Positions 26,406 through 41,460 are shown, counted from the stretch's first letter. The stretch: 64,000 bases of DNA from Aphis gossypii (GCF_020184175.1 NC_065530.1:1116001-1180000), one strand, 5' to 3'. The notes: generated by a model not told the origin, from the letters alone. Numbers and translations: made by a program.

Positions 26406-26937
26406 TGTAGTATAATAGTAATATCCTCGCGTTAAGTCCCGAAACGACTGCACATTGGTCATGCTTTTTCCCCGTCCGCGACGAATTGTTACGCGCTCCT
26501 TAGTTGATAATACTGCAAACACGTTAGCCAGTCGTCATACATTATACTATTATCATATTATTGACAAAAATACGTGCGTACACACAAAATAATAAACGTA
26601 AATAATAATGATAATATATGATATTATATATACCTATAATGCGTTAAACGGACTAAGGCGCGTGCGGCAGTGTGTTTGCGCAACGAAAACGCGGTAAATC
26701 CATTCGGGACGGGATTTAAAGGCGTTTAAAAAAAAAAAAAAAAACATTCCATTCGAAATCCGCGACAGCATTTCTCGCATAGGTATATAATATTATAAAC
26801 TTGTATTATATTATATTCGTCGCGGCACCCGTGTCTCCTATAGTGTGCGCGGTATCCTGCGAGTCGACCAACACACATATAATAATATATAATACTATAC
26901 AGGTGCTATCGAACTCACAATATGACGCCATACATGT

Positions 26938-26958
26938 GATATATATATATATATATAT
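26938..26958. repeat. (AT)n microsatellite
   Basis: An AT dinucleotide run of about 20 bp. Confidence 0.85.
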
Positions 26959-27206
26959 GCGAAGCAGGTGCGTCGGCAAGAGTAGAGGGCGAGACGATTG
27001 TTAGCAGCGAAAAAAAATGAAAACCGTAAAACTCAAAAATGTATAATACATAATATACAACACGCATAATGCCAACGCGATATACAGTATATATATCCAA
27101 CAGGGACGACGACGTGATGGTCGCACAATGACCGCCGCCGCGACTTAGGTGCGTATTATATTTATTATAATATACGTTGTCGTAACCGATATAATAATAT
27201 GTGAGC

Positions 27207-27208
<2 letters not shown>

Positions 27209-27244
<36 letters not shown>
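27209..27244. repeat. (TA)n microsatellite, longest in window
   Basis: About 17 uninterrupted TA units. It creates the Tyr-Ile repeats seen in the frames that cross it. Confidence 0.9.
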
Positions 27245-27247
<3 letters not shown>

Positions 27248-27640
27248 GTATATCCCGAAAATGCTCGTACGTAGGTTACACAATGGATATATAAGTACGA
27301 ATATATACATAATAATAACCGATCTGCCGGCAAAAGGTGGACATTTACACGGAATTACGTGGAATCGGAAAACGCTCCCGCGACTATTATTATACCACCC
27401 CCGCTGCCACCGCCGTCAAGATTATTATAATGTTATTGTATTGCGTATGCGATCATCGAGGAATCGTTAGTAGATATATTGTTATACATTATATTATGTT
27501 ATTATTATGGAGGCACGTACGATTTATGCGTACCCTGTCTCTTTCTCTCGTTTCGGCCGACGGTATGCGTATACAGAGTGATTTGTTCACTCGTCTTTTC
27601 AAATTTTATTGGTCATAAGATTAACGATCACCGGACTTAC

Positions 27641-30585
27641 AACACATGTAGGTATATAAATTTAAACAAATTCACACATATTCGGCTGTCGAAGTTTTAA
27701 ATATTTTTATTCCCTTATCATGAATTTATTGTAATAACTACTATAGTGCGGTGCAGGTATGTAAAACATATTAATGCATAAATTTTATAACAGTAATAAA
27801 GATAGTCAAAAATTGTATATGAGCACACGGCTGTGCGTCAGGCCTTCAGGCCAAGTTCAAGCAACACATGTTGCTGTGTATTTTTATATGATCCAATTAA
27901 CTTTTCTCATCTTTATAACTATCTGCAGCTTTCTGATTTTATTGACTTTTTAAAATTTAAAGCTTTAAGCGACAACAATAAAAAAAGTACGGTTGCTCAT
28001 AAGAGTAGGATCAAAGTGAGGTTATTGAATAAAGAAAGAGTATAATTGGCCACAATATGGATATCACTATTACTATTATGAAAGCCTAAATAGTTAATAA
28101 ACAATAAAGTATACCTATAACCGTTAATTATCAACATATATTCTATAGATTTTTCTTCGGAAAATAGTTATTATAATATTAATTTATTAACCATTAATTA
28201 ATTATTATACTATTCTTTTTATTATATTGTTAGAAAAAATAATTGTAGGTACAAACAAATAAAGGCTCATGATAAAAATAGGTATTTATACAATGTGCAC
28301 TTATATCTAAAAACTAGCCAATTGTGCACTTCTGAATTAAAAATGACAAAATATGAGACTTGTATTAAATTTTGAATACATAGTGTTTAAATGTTCGTAT
28401 AACACTTGTCTATATATGTTTCTACTATATATAACATGTATAAAAATATAAAATATCTTAGAGTTTTTAGCCTTATAATAATAATAAACCAAAAATCATA
28501 GAATAATACTAATCGTTAACCATGGAGGCATAAAAAAAAAAATTAGACAAGGAATTGAAAATTTTTTAAAGGGGTTCCATAAGCTCACACTTCAGACCTT
28601 CACCCTTGCTTTTAATATGTATGTTTCTGTTATACAATATAACATTAAGATGTCTCCGGAAACCGTGAAGCGTTGACGAGAGGGGCGCACGAGTATTATA
28701 CAATATCATATTTTCGTGGGTCAGTCGATTTCACGGTTTGTCGTCGACGTTAGCATGCAATTACCGCGTGCAGACGGACCGTCGCGTCGGGTAGACACAT
28801 TTTTATAACAAAAATAATATTAACAATTATCCCTCGAGAGTACAGTAGACTTTACGGTTACGACAAGCGTTCTGTATTACCACACACCCTACCCCCACGT
28901 TTGTCGTACCGGATTCATTTTTATTTTGTTTTCATTTTTGACGAGTTGACAAGTAGTTTTTTTTGTAAAAACCTTAGGTACTCTTTTGACGTTTCGAAAC
29001 AATAATAATCATCGCGTGAACGACCGAACCGAGTCTTACATTGTATAATGTATTATATTATAATAATATTATACACGTATTCTTTTGTCCGTATAAGCGC
29101 AATCGCTCGTCAAGCTGACTCATCGCGTTGCACTACGTAATGTACCTATACCTACAGACAGACGGTCGACTGGCCTTTTAAAAGAAAAAAACGTTTTTCA
29201 TCTTTACCTCGAATACCTTCTTTGAGCGTAAATATCAACAGCCCCTCCCCCCCCCCAAAAAAAAAGAGTTATTGTAATCACAATATCCTCTATTTTATAT
29301 ATAGTAAAAAATTGATGTGTAAAATGTAATAAGGCTCGAGATTATTAAATTATACATATTACTGAAATATATAATATGGTTATTTAAACTGGAACGAGAA
29401 TTATCATTTCCTAATTTGATAAATATTAAACATTATCCCTCTAGGAAGTTTACGAATTGCAATTAAAACTATCTTTTAATTCACCGATAGTGTTCAAAAA
29501 ATTAAAATTTAACTGGTTATGTGCTCTGTTATTTGTTTATAAACTATATTTTACTAAATAATAGCTTAGATACAAAAATATTTTTATTTTAAAATAGTAT
29601 TTAAGTGCAGTATTAAAGAATTATTTGTACTTAAATAATACCTTTAATGACCAGTCATATCACCATAGGCATTTTTAACGTAAACACCTATTCATTAATT
29701 TATAATTCACTGTTCTTGAATTTTTTAAGCATGACTTCCGGAAACTCTTGACTTGGTATACGCAAATAATCGATAATATACATTATTTGTTGCCGGCAGG
29801 TAAAATCAAGTCATGTTTACTATAATACGTCATTTTATAGCTTAATTTTATCGACTACAACATTGGGGCCAAATTTGCAATCGACCTTTTATTAAGACAG
29901 GATTTAGTTTATGTCTACATCTGAATAATGACATGTTAAGACTTTAAGTTTAAACACAAAATTGTTGACAAAACCTAATGTTTATTTGCTTAGTGTTTTA
30001 CTTGTGATTGTTTACAATAACTTATCACTTGTTTAAAAGATTGTGTTCAATTCAATCTATTCATCGTAACAATAATTTTACAAAACAACTATATTTAAAT
30101 ATTATGTGTGTATTTAAGATTTATTTTATTTTGGGGATCGAATAAAGCCTAAATAATAACAGACACTGCAATGTGTTGACCCAATACAATTTAGTTCAAC
30201 CGACAACGAAAAACACTATTTAAAAAATAGTTTTTTTGCTTGTGGACCAAAAAAAATTCACCCGCCGGTCGTTATTTGATGACAAACTGTATAAAAAAGC
30301 ACTATATACGCAGAACATATTATTGATTTATCTGAAACTCGAATTGTAGACTCAATTACTCAAAAAATTACACGGTTAGGTATTATGTATATTGTATTCC
30401 CGAATCGTGGTGATACAGTCCAAGACCAGAGCCTATAATAGACCTCCATCATATTATATAGCACAACGAAGAAAATATACATAAATTATTATGTACTTAT
30501 TGGTAAATTTCCAAAAATAGTTGACACTACAGAACACAGGGGGCACACATCACATAATATTATAACTGGTACCTACGTATTTTTT
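27641..30585. other. AT-rich non-coding DNA with a GC patch
   Basis: No gene is visible. A GC-richer patch lies at 28640-29190. A C-run followed by an A-run at 29241-29266 resembles the G/C tracts of the CAGTGG-type MITEs, but no termini were found around it. The 70-codon plus frame at 27833-28045 has no recognised similarity. Confidence 0.45.
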
Positions 30586-31720
30586 GTATATCTCTGTGTG
30601 ACTGTATATAGACAACGATGACGACGCACCTATAAAACAACTGACCCGCGGCACGCATACAAATATTATAATATATATATATATATATTAAATATATATT
30701 ATTATATTATATTATTATGTATCATTATTATTTTAGTTGTGGAGTGCGTGCGGAATGCGTTTTGCTAGTTCGGAGTGCCGACCGATATGTGCAGCGTATA
30801 ATTTAATGTGTATTTGTATAATATTATAATAATATACTAAATACATAAGCGTTACTAGCTGCATTTATGTATATATATTATATATAAATATATTGTACAT
30901 GCATGTAATATATTGACCGACAGTACCTTCCGACGTACGCGCGCCGTAAGTATAAAATAATATATTTATACGTGTCAAACGCTCGGGGGATATAATTGAT
31001 AAGTGCAGCACATATAATATTATATATAGTGTAAAATTACCTATATGTACAACAGAAGAGTGGCGTGCGGCGGCGGCGATGCTCGTTAATTTACGAAAAG
31101 AAAATATTACCGTACAACACACGCACACACCGCGGAGTCAATTAATCATGTTTCGCGCTGACACGCGGTTCTCTCCGCGCGTATATATTTATATGTGTGT
31201 GCGAGTGTACCTATAATAATAATATAATAACTACGATAATGATAATACGAGTAAGTCGCCGCCGCGGCTACGCGGCCGTGTAAAAAACCCGCACACGCAA
31301 AGACGTTTTCATCGACGGAGAAATTTTTTTTTTTGTTATTTTTTATTTTTTAATGGGTTCATTAGCGAAGAACCAGCGGCGGCGGCGGCGGCGGATGCGG
31401 TGGCGGTGGCAGCACCGGTTAAATAAAATAAAAATAACCGATCACAAAGAGTTTGTATATTATAATAATATATTATACGTGCGTGCGAGCGTTAAGACCG
31501 CGGCGTATAATATATTCGGAATATTATATATTATTATATACCACGTAAGCCACGACAACTGCACTCCACGTCACCACCGGTTTTTTGCACACACCGAACG
31601 TGTTCGTAAATCTTACAGGCACACACACAATCGGGGATGATTATGCCAATGTGGAAAATCGTAGTTTTCTTCTGGGCTCTCGTTTCGGCTTTTCTTTTAA
31701 CCTCGTCCACCACCTCACTA
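30586..31720. other. GC-elevated island with AT runs and a GGC tract
   Basis: It contains an (AT)n run near 30669-30688, CpG-rich words at 31060-31180 and 31255-31320, and a GGC trinucleotide run at 31376-31394 followed by GGTGGC-type words. The 95-codon plus frame at 31353-31640 begins with an Arg stretch coded by that tract and then becomes Tyr/Ile-rich, so it is not called as a gene. Confidence 0.4.
31376..31394. repeat. (GGC)n trinucleotide repeat
   Basis: About six GGC units in an otherwise AT-rich genome context, preceded by a T-rich run. Confidence 0.85.
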
Positions 31721-34700
31721 CCACTAGCTATTCGGAAAATTTTCGTTGTTACAATATAGTAATTAATTATAATTAATGTTACTTTTATTAGAAAAAACAT
31801 AATAAGGCTGGGACCCAAATAAACGGTCTATTTTCACAGCCCCCTAAAATGAAATTCTCAAAATATACTATCGTGCACAATGACCGATCAGTTGTACATA
31901 ATTATTTCCAGAAACATCATACAAAAGTAAAAAAACAGATCTTTGAAAGTGTTCCTTTTTTTGTATTATGATTTTCAAACACATGACCTTCAACAGGTGA
32001 CTAGCGTCTGCGTCTCCCTTTTTCTTATTAGATTGCTAAAGTATAGGAAATATGAACCGTATGATTGTGTAATCAGTAGTAAATGATCATTAGCGTGTGA
32101 TGTGCATGTACTGTACACATTTGTCATCATAAAGCGGTCATCCAAGTATTTTGATTATACATTTTCTTATAACGCATTAGGAAAATCTTAATAAGTATCG
32201 TCTAAAAGATTTTTTTTTTTTTTTGAAACTTTCTGGTTAACTTAAATACATTTTAGTAATGTTTGGAAGATGACTTAAATAATCGTTAATCAATTTTAAT
32301 ATCATTTCAGATGTATCCTAAAATAAAAAAAATATTAAGACAGTTGACTGTTGAGTGTTGGCAATATAGAAATACTTAGTTTAATATAAAATATTATGTA
32401 AAATAAACACTGAAAATGAATCGGCTAGATAACTTAAATAATATTTTTTAGAGGTTTTAACTAAATTTTATAAGAAAAAAATTGTTATCTTGCGTAATCC
32501 CTTAGCTTTTACTATATAAATGAATTTGTGCTGGTAGAAAAAGTAAGTATAATTGTAATTTGCAAATTATAATCATGAGATTATTAAAATTCCTCTAGTA
32601 CCAGATTGAGTTTCATATTTTTATGCTTTTCTGTGATACCATTATTATTGGAAAATAAAAAAATATGGTAAAAAATAATTGAATGTTTGAATGTTTATTT
32701 GTAGCTATGGCAAATTAAACCACTTTTTACCCAACACATAATAAGTATTCGCCTTTAGTGTTTTTAACAATTTTTCAACTATGTTAATTAAATAAATTTT
32801 AACATTAAGTAGATTAAAAATTATTCACAATCACATAGGTTTGCGCATCAGATGTAGTTGTCCGGTATCACAATAATGTTGATGTCTCACTCTTATCGAC
32901 TCTTATGATTTCTTAAAGTCTTAAATATCTTTAGCATTTGTTTCTTTTAAGCAATTTTAGTATTTAATCAATAATAATATACATTATTTTATGCCAACGA
33001 GCTTTTCAATTAATACATTTATAAATAGCATTATTCAGCTTTATTAATACAAATATTATTTAAATTTAATCTATAGTCTTTATAATCAGTATAATCAGTA
33101 CCTATGTGTTACAGTTAAATTATAAAATGTGTAATTATATTAATATTATAATTCATTATAAACTATAACTAATAAAAATATTATGTACTCGTTAAGCATT
33201 TTTTTGTTATTTGAAAGCAAAGCATATCCTTGAAAATGTGTGTCCTTCAAATTATATTGAATATTACAAAATAAACAAGATACGACTATAACTTTTGTCG
33301 AATTCAAGTAAGTCGTTAGTTTAATTACGTAAACATTTTTATTTTATTATTTTAGCCTCGTTATTGATGACCATTAGCAACATAGTATAGTATATGTATA
33401 GTATATATTATTATTTAATCATTTTAATCAATAAGAACTAAAATATATTAATATGATTGTTAAATACCGTTATACAAATATAGACTATAGAAGGAAACAT
33501 TATATTGGCCTGTTCGAATATTATAAAACCTATCTACTATAGAACTGAAACTACACCCTTGATTAAATACAAAATAAAATATTGTTTGCTGTTAATTTGA
33601 CTGCCACACTCATAGTGTGAGTAAAAATGGCATTAACAGCACTTTTGATGTCCGTTCGAAAAATCCCAAGCTGTTCTTACACCCACACTGTATATACTTT
33701 AACTACCAATTAATTTTTTTTTTTACGTATTTATCTTTATTACTACAACCATTGGATTAGTTTATTCATTGAATTCCCTGTATTCTATTTTTTATTATTG
33801 GAGATGAAATCACAAATTCATATGAATGGTGTGAAGATAATAAAATGTATGGACCAAACACAGAATTACCGAAGATATGCTCGAATCATAAATCTGATAC
33901 ATGCATACATAACCTACTACGTATATATTATAACATGCATGTAGAATGTAGAGAGTAGATACAGCTTGTATTGTATGGTATTATTTAGTTATATTGTAAT
34001 ATGTATTTATGTATTAATATGCAAATGCGTAAAAAAAAGTACCCGATTATAAATTAGTCTAATTGTATTTTCAAAATAAATCAATTAAGAAAAATCGTCA
34101 CCATTTATGGGGTTTGTTATATTTTTTGCACGTAGGTAAATATTAAATAAATATTATCAAGTGTTATGTTTTTAGATAATATGTATATTGTAAGCTATAT
34201 ATAAACGAAAACAATTGAACTAAGATTATATTAAATTTAGTGGAAATCTTTTTGACATAATGATAGCTATGATTTTTTCGTAACTAATTTATGTTATTTT
34301 GTCTTTGTTTTACAAACGTACACTTTAAAAAATTTGAGTTCAAACATATTTATATTGTTAGCTTATGTATTAAAGTCAATGATTTGCCTATTAAACTTAA
34401 AGTTAAAAACATTATCTACATTCTTTCATTAGTATTTTACGATATTTTGATTAAATAAGTTATGAGTTAAAATAAAAAATACAAAAATACTCGTGACTTA
34501 CTTAAAAATTAGAATACCGTAAAAATCAACGATGAAATACAGATAATGCTCTTACCTTAAGGTTTGATTGTAGGTCAACATCTTCCAGCATTAAATCTTA
34601 CGACGCAAATTCGATTCTGCTGAACAAATTTTGTGATGTAGTATTTTATACGTTTATAAGGCGAAAAACCACATGTGGGAGCGGTATCCTCCAAATAAAT

Positions 34701-35734
34701 TATTATTATTTTATTCCAAACGGTAATTTTATGGTCACGCCGTTTGGTTTAGAAGATATAATAATAGACGCGTGCCTTAGGCGCCTACAATTATAATATC
34801 GGTTCAAAATAAGCTGAATAAGACATAATATTATTTTAATTTTGTTTAGATCATATGGTATTAATTAAGCTGATGCGTGTTAAGCACAATAAACAACTAA
34901 ATCCGTTTGTCTGTTAGTTAAAATATCAACCGTTAAATAACCTTGCAGCATAAACATTAAACATATTATTATAATATTACATACCTACGTAAGTATTAGC
35001 TAGTTTACATCTACAGTATTTGTCAAAAGCATGATTTGTTCTCAATTTTTACATAATTAATATCAGACTGTCCAAAGTCTCATAATTTTATCACCACAAA
35101 AGTCTAAAAACTGTGTTTTTTTTTTGCCTTTACTATTATGGTACACCTTTAAAAACAAAATTACTTATATGGTAATGTTGATAAGACATTCTATGGTATC
35201 GATTTTAGACAGTTTTTAAATTTCATACGGATGATATAAAAAACCAGTTAAAGAAATTATTAAATTATATTGTTATACCCACCTATCTATAATATCTATA
35301 TTTAAATGCTTAAAGACAATGGAAAATATTATAATTTTATATTAATATATAATGTTGGGTAAGTACAAGATACACCATGAGCTTCCTTGCCTCGACCCCT
35401 TTGTCGATTTACTCTCACTTCTTCATCCTCTGTTAATCCACACCGACCCGAAACACTTTAATTTCGAATGCAATGTAGTGTTGGGGAAAAAAAATAAAAA
35501 AATATTGCTAAAATGGTTAACAAATTATGCTTGACCATTGTAAGTACATAATACATCAACGTATAATATTCTTTGAAAAATAATAAGTACAGATTTAAAT
35601 GGTTTAACGAATCTAAGTCAATCTTCTCACCACTTGAAGGGAGGGGTGAAAGGCATGTCGGCTGAAAAATATGTTGGGCAATGGGAAAAATAAAAATGCA
35701 ATAAATGCAAGTATTTAAAAGTATTTAGTGTATG
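31721..35734. other. AT-rich non-coding stretch
   Basis: No gene is recognised in 4 kb. A short hairpin (CACACT, 3-nt loop, AGTGTG) lies at 33605-33619. A 60-codon plus frame at 35352-35534 ends in a Lys-rich tail from an A-run and is not supported by any motif. Confidence 0.5.
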
Positions 35735-35889
35735 CAGTGGCGTATATAGAAATTAATTTCGGAGGTGGGGGTAAAAAAGGTATGATAATATTATATATAA
35801 TAATATTATAACAATCAAAATTAATGGCCGCACCAACCATACATTTTGGGGGGGGGGGGTTGAACACTACCCCCCTATATACACCACTG
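35735..35889. mobile_element. G-tract MITE-like element, CAGTGGCGTATATAG termini
   Basis: The left end is CAGTGGCGTATATAG and the right end is CTATATACACCACTG. The two are inverted complements at 13 of 15 bases. A G-run at 35848-35859 and a C-run near 35870 would form a sub-terminal foldback. The 155-bp length and lack of coding fit a non-autonomous DNA transposon. CAGTGG-type ends resemble hAT-group MITEs, but no clear 8-bp duplication flanks this copy. Related units are at 48522-48781 and 57402-57556. Confidence 0.7.
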
Positions 35890-38800
35890 AATACATAATA
35901 ATATACTCAAGTACACAACCAACCCCGATTGAAAGCTATCACTTGAAAATGCGGATTAGTCCAATTTAACTACTTATTGTTAATTAGACCGTACCGTAGA
36001 AAAAAATAACAAATGATTGCTTGACATAAGAATTTTTAAATATAGTATTTTATACATACTCATTAAGCCATTAGGTACCTATAAATAAACAATAACTGAA
36101 AACCAATGCAGAAATAAATAAATTTTCATTTTTAATTGAATATTAGGTTATAATTTTTTATTTTTAGTATTAAAACTATATTATAATAACCTAATTAAGT
36201 CTGTTGTAGAGTGTTAAGTTGCCGTGTTATACACTTGAGACATCAAAAACTGGTGTATTCATGCTATACACAATGCACTATATAGTCATCTTAATCTTAG
36301 CAAACGTTGACCGTATGTATAATATAATAATATTAAAACAATTTAATCTGCCTCGAACATAATGTTCTGCAGTGATGATAATATGTTTATTATATACAAA
36401 GATAAAAGAGCTATTATTACGTCTTGTCGTGCCCGGTTGTGATGAAATAATTACTGTGGTACGGCGGGACACCAATAAAAACATCATAAATTATTACACT
36501 AATTGTCAAAACTTTTGGACAATGACCAAGAACTACGACGATATTATCTTATTGTGTGCGGTAGTTTTGACGGTTTTAAATAAGATGGCTGTTTCAATTT
36601 GTTTGCGATCCTCACCATAAGTGCGTATTATTATTGATTCGTAGGTATATAACTCTGCACAATCGGTTACATACTTACATGTAGGTACCAATAATACAAT
36701 TTTTCAACCGTTTCAACAGCTAACTTCAGAATTCGTCAGATCATGACGTCTTTAGCCGGTATACCAGGCAATAGGGATATAATAAGCAATACCTATAACA
36801 TACCTAGCTAAATATAATATTATTATGTCGCTATAATTTAATAATTACATGCAACGTGTAGACAAGTTTATTATATGTTGTTCCTATAATATGATCCGAT
36901 ACGGACAATTCGATTTCAAAAACGTTATTTAGACCTCATCGTAATTAGTTTGACGTATATATTTAACGTCATATATTATATAAAGCAATCGAATTATAAA
37001 TAGTGTTCATCTGCGGGCAGGTTCCTTGCTGTATAGACACTGCCGCTGCCGCGGCGACTTCAACTGTCGGCAGTTTTCTTTAATCAGCCCCGTGAATCGT
37101 AATCACTGTTGCGCACCGCGGTTAATGGCCATAAAGGGGGCGAAGACTGTATTATTATTATTAGTAGTAGTATACTGTAGTCGAAGGGAAAAATTAGAAA
37201 CACGGCACGGTGTATAATTGTAATGATGACAAAAACAAAAAATAAACAACACGTATATGGTATTATGTATTTTTATATATATATAAGTATAGTATATATT
37301 TTAATAATCATTCAGCGGCGTACGTATTATGTTTTGAAACCGAAACCAGAAAATCAAATGACCTGAACAACTTACTATACTATACGGTGGTGATCGCAGC
37401 CAACGGTTTTATGATGCGTAAAATGACTTCATTTCGGTAGGTATAGTTTTACACGCGCTCGGTCTTTATATTACCATACGTAACACGTTATAATATAATT
37501 ATTATGCATATGGAGCACAGCCGAATATTGTGTAAAAAAATAAAACAAAAATACCGTCGGCTAATTAAACGCGCGTCACGTGTTCGGTACGGAATTTGGC
37601 TGGTCCGCGTAAAACATGCCGGAGACTATTATGACGATTTTCAAGGATATTCCATAAGTACTGCGTATACACTTTAGTGATGTAAAATATTACGGTAATA
37701 AAAGTCTTTTCTGAGAATATACTCACTTGTTTTCTCTTTACTCACATTTAGTCAATTCCACCTAAATATTAGATTTAAAACTTTTTTTAACATTATTTCT
37801 TTAAGAATAAGTATTTTTTTGGTACTTATATTATAATTATGTAGCTATACAACACATTAGTATTTATAAAAATAAACAAACAACTTTTTAAACACAATAT
37901 AGTCATAATGACACTGTATACAAAGAATATAATACGTATAAGTTTCACATAATTTTTTAACCTGACAATTATAAAATATAAAACGTAGAATGCGTTGGTA
38001 ATTTGTAAAAATCATTTTTATTTTATAAAAACTTTTATTAAATATTCAATCTAATCTATGCAATAAGTTAGTTTTAGTACCTTTACCGTTTACTAATTTA
38101 AAATATAAAATGTTTATAATTATAATTATATAAAATAATATTTTAGATTCTAATTATAAATACAAATTTTACAATTACCATATTATAAAAGAATAAGCTT
38201 ATCTTGTCATAAATCAATATAAATTTAGGAGATGAGAATAATATTTTTTCCAGTCTTCTGCAATAATTACTTTGATTACCACATAAGTAGTATATAACGT
38301 GATCACCGTGTTTGTAAGCGTATATCATTTTATTTTTATAATTTAGTTGAATTTAAAATAATAAAATTAAAATTGTTATCTTAAAGTATATAGTGATATT
38401 TAATAACCAAAAGATAGATGATAGCTGATAGAAAGATAGCTGATTAAATCAGTTAAATCAATAAATCAATATACTATATGGTTAATTTATGTGAATACAT
38501 ATTTTTTTAAGTTTAAGCATGAAGTGAATGAATGTGGATCAAACATGGTCATAGACACTCAATATATTGTATGGTTGTGCAATAGCTGTATTTGAGCATA
38601 ATTATTTATCAATTATACTTTACCCCAATGCACCTTAAGAGTGCACTTTTAAAATTCAAACACTATTTTTAACACAACATAATAATTATTAGTTAAATTA
38701 GCTATTATATTTTACATATTATAATCAATTTATTACGTTATATTTTATAATCTATGAGATAACTGTAGTTGCTCTGCTATTTTCATGTTTTTGAAATTGA

Positions 38801-40460
38801 GTATTAGTAATATCATAATATTATAGGTACATAGCTTAAGTTCATTTATTCATTAGGTGTACGTGTATTATCCATGTTTAATACTAACAATTTTTATTTT
38901 TTATGAAAAAAAATCAATTTTATAAATGTTTATTGTATAATGATAATGAAAAAATTATTATTATTATCATATAATATACCTAGCTAAAATAATTATCATT
39001 TTTATATCTTATTGAATATTTTTAAAAGTTTATTTTATAATTGTTTGTATTTAAATGTCCCAATATTTTATATTATTACAAGGTAACAGCAATTTTTAGG
39101 AATATAATATTATGTTTATTCTATTATATCGTTTGCTTCCATTAATATCATTTTAGATTTTTCACAATTATTATTTTTGTGGTCACTATTCATTATTGAA
39201 TTCTATTATTTTACCCAATAAAAATATTATTGTAGCTTAACGGGTTCAGTTAGTGAAAATAACTAAATGCATATAACATATTATATAACAAAATATTTTT
39301 TTAAAACACACAAATTTCATTATTGCTTATAAATTCAAAGTGTTTTTTATATACTTGTTTGTGTTTATTATGAAGAAAACCATTTGAAACCACAATATAT
39401 TAATCAGTATATTATAATACGATACAAGTTTTTTTTTAATATATTTCTAGATTACACTTCATCTCAATTAGCGTTACAAGCAATATAATAATATTTATGC
39501 TCAACGTATAAACGATTTCGATTTAGGCGGTGTTCTTTTTTTTTTTTTTTTATCATCAAATCCCAGACACTTTTATTTATATTAACGAATTCGTTCGCAC
39601 GCGTGCGTTTAAATGTATAACATAATAATAATATAAATGTATAAACAAAACGTGCGTAAAAGTGCAGGCACGCCATATATAGACATTTTGTTTATAATCT
39701 ATACACAACGGATGTAGTCTTTGAATCTATTTAATACATTTCTTCCGGTTTATCGGATGCGTTTTGTCACTGTATACATATTTATATTATTATGTAACAT
39801 ATTTATTTAATATTAACGATATTATATATAGAATCGTTCATTAAGCATGTTCAACCCTATTATTTCATTTAAAAATAAATCTGTTTAAATTCTGATATTT
39901 AATATTTTTAAATATAGGTACTATAAAAGATCATAATATATTCAAATTCATATAACGAGACAAACTTCTGTTTTTGGATGAGAAACCCTTTTTCTATGCT
40001 ATAAATTATTTAGTGGATATTATTTGTAAAAATTGTGTTGTACCTATCTAGTTAATATTTGAACAAGTAGTATCCCAGTTAACAGTGTTAACAAAATGTT
40101 TAAATAAGCTATATAAGGAATAATAAATTCATCAAAAATTCTTATGATTTTGAATAAGCGCAATATTGTAGAAAAAAGTAAGTGGGGGGAATCGCTACTG
40201 TATAATTTAAATATATAATATTTGATTGAAACTATAATTCAAAAAATCTCTATGTAAGTTTAAAAACAAGACTTTAATAAAACTTCCGACATAACAGGGC
40301 ATTTAAAATTTAAATGATACCTATTTCTACAAAAATTAAATTTGTTAAAATTGTTCAATTGTTCAATTTTTTTCAATAAAATTTGATATAGGTTTAAAAC
40401 TTTAAAATTTGTCGCTGTAATTAACATTGCCAATTTTATTATTTTCACATTTGTCGTGTA
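35890..40460. other. AT-rich non-coding DNA with a GC patch and a lone MITE end
   Basis: No gene is supported. A GC-richer patch lies at 37010-37640, where the 63-codon frame at 37026-37217 has no recognised similarity. At 40180-40200 the words AGTGGGGGGAATCGCTACTG look like the right terminus of a G-tract MITE, but no convincing left end was found upstream. Confidence 0.45.
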
Positions 40461-41460
40461 TTCAGAAAAATAGGTTTCAGTCGAACATGGAGGATTTTAC
40501 GTGTCAACGACATGATTCGATTGTAAAAATATACAGAAAAACGAAAACGGCAGGATAATAAAGCTAACTATAGCACCGTTTGTGCTGTGCGACTGGACCA
40601 TTATTGTAATATTTTATAAAACTGTGACGGAGACATCTTTATAATATTATAATACTGTAAAACTGATAATATGATCACTTTATGTTGTCTCAATAAGCAC
40701 GGCCATATTATAATATGCGTTTCAAATTTTTCCGGCCGTTTTCGGGTCGTCCGTCCTCTCCTCGATTTCGTTTATATACCTATAGGTCGTAGGAAGTCTC
40801 GCGTTTCTCCGATTTACAATAACAATAATATTAATGATAATAATGACGACAATATAATATAATATATACTATATCGTTTTTCGACGACCATAACTCGCGT
40901 GGCGTAATGAGCGTGACGTGATCATACGCCGTGATATAATATTTTTTTTCTCCTTCATTTTAATACACCATAAGACACACGGACAGTGTTGTCCCTCGAG
41001 GGTCAATAGCGTTCTCACGGTTTTTTCTTCTTATCCGTTCGGATGTACATTATTTCTGTATTATATATACCTACATATAAGCCACGGATTTATATACATG
41101 TATATTGTATACGAAGAGGAACAAAAACTACAGATTATTATATATTATAAATATACGCGCACTATGGCCGACACAGCTTCATCGTTCAGTTTTTCGTGTT
41201 TTTTTCACGCCCACGCCACCCAACCCCCCTCCGGAGCCACACGATGTAGGTTTTTTTTGTTTTTAATTTTTAACATCTCACTCGTATACACGCGTATTAC
41301 ATTTTATAGCCGCCGCGGCGGTCACTCCCAATCGTTACTTATATTTAGATACATATATATATATCATGCACGTGGCGGCGGCGGGAAAGAATTCTCGGTC
41401 GAGACCCCGGAGGTGTAGTGTGAGTACTCGCAAGTGTGTATGTGTATACCTATGAACACG
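40461..41460. other. GC-elevated island
   Basis: CpG-containing DNA alternates with AT runs. A 166-codon plus frame (40918-41418) spans most of it. Its peptide begins with a Phe/Ile-rich stretch, then becomes mixed and ends in Gly-rich residues, with no domain I recognise and no splice or Kozak evidence. I do not call it a gene. The block ends with tandem ATATACAT-like words near 41465-41490. Confidence 0.35.

Larger units (their letters stand above)
26406..27640. other. GC-elevated island with AT microsatellites
   Basis: CpG-containing words (26410-26530, 26640-26720, 27100-27150, 27330-27420, 27510-27600) are interleaved with pure AT runs. The plus and minus frames across it are short, overlapping and Tyr/Ile-rich, so no coding sequence is called. 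Confidence 0.4.

Noticed and set aside
33605..33619. CACACT/AGTGTG hairpin as a terminator or MITE end
   Set aside because: Six-base stems are common by chance, and the bacterial terminator model does not apply to this genome.
40918..41418. 166-codon plus-strand open frame
   Set aside because: It starts in a poly(T)-derived Phe stretch, and no motif, signal or splice context supports it.
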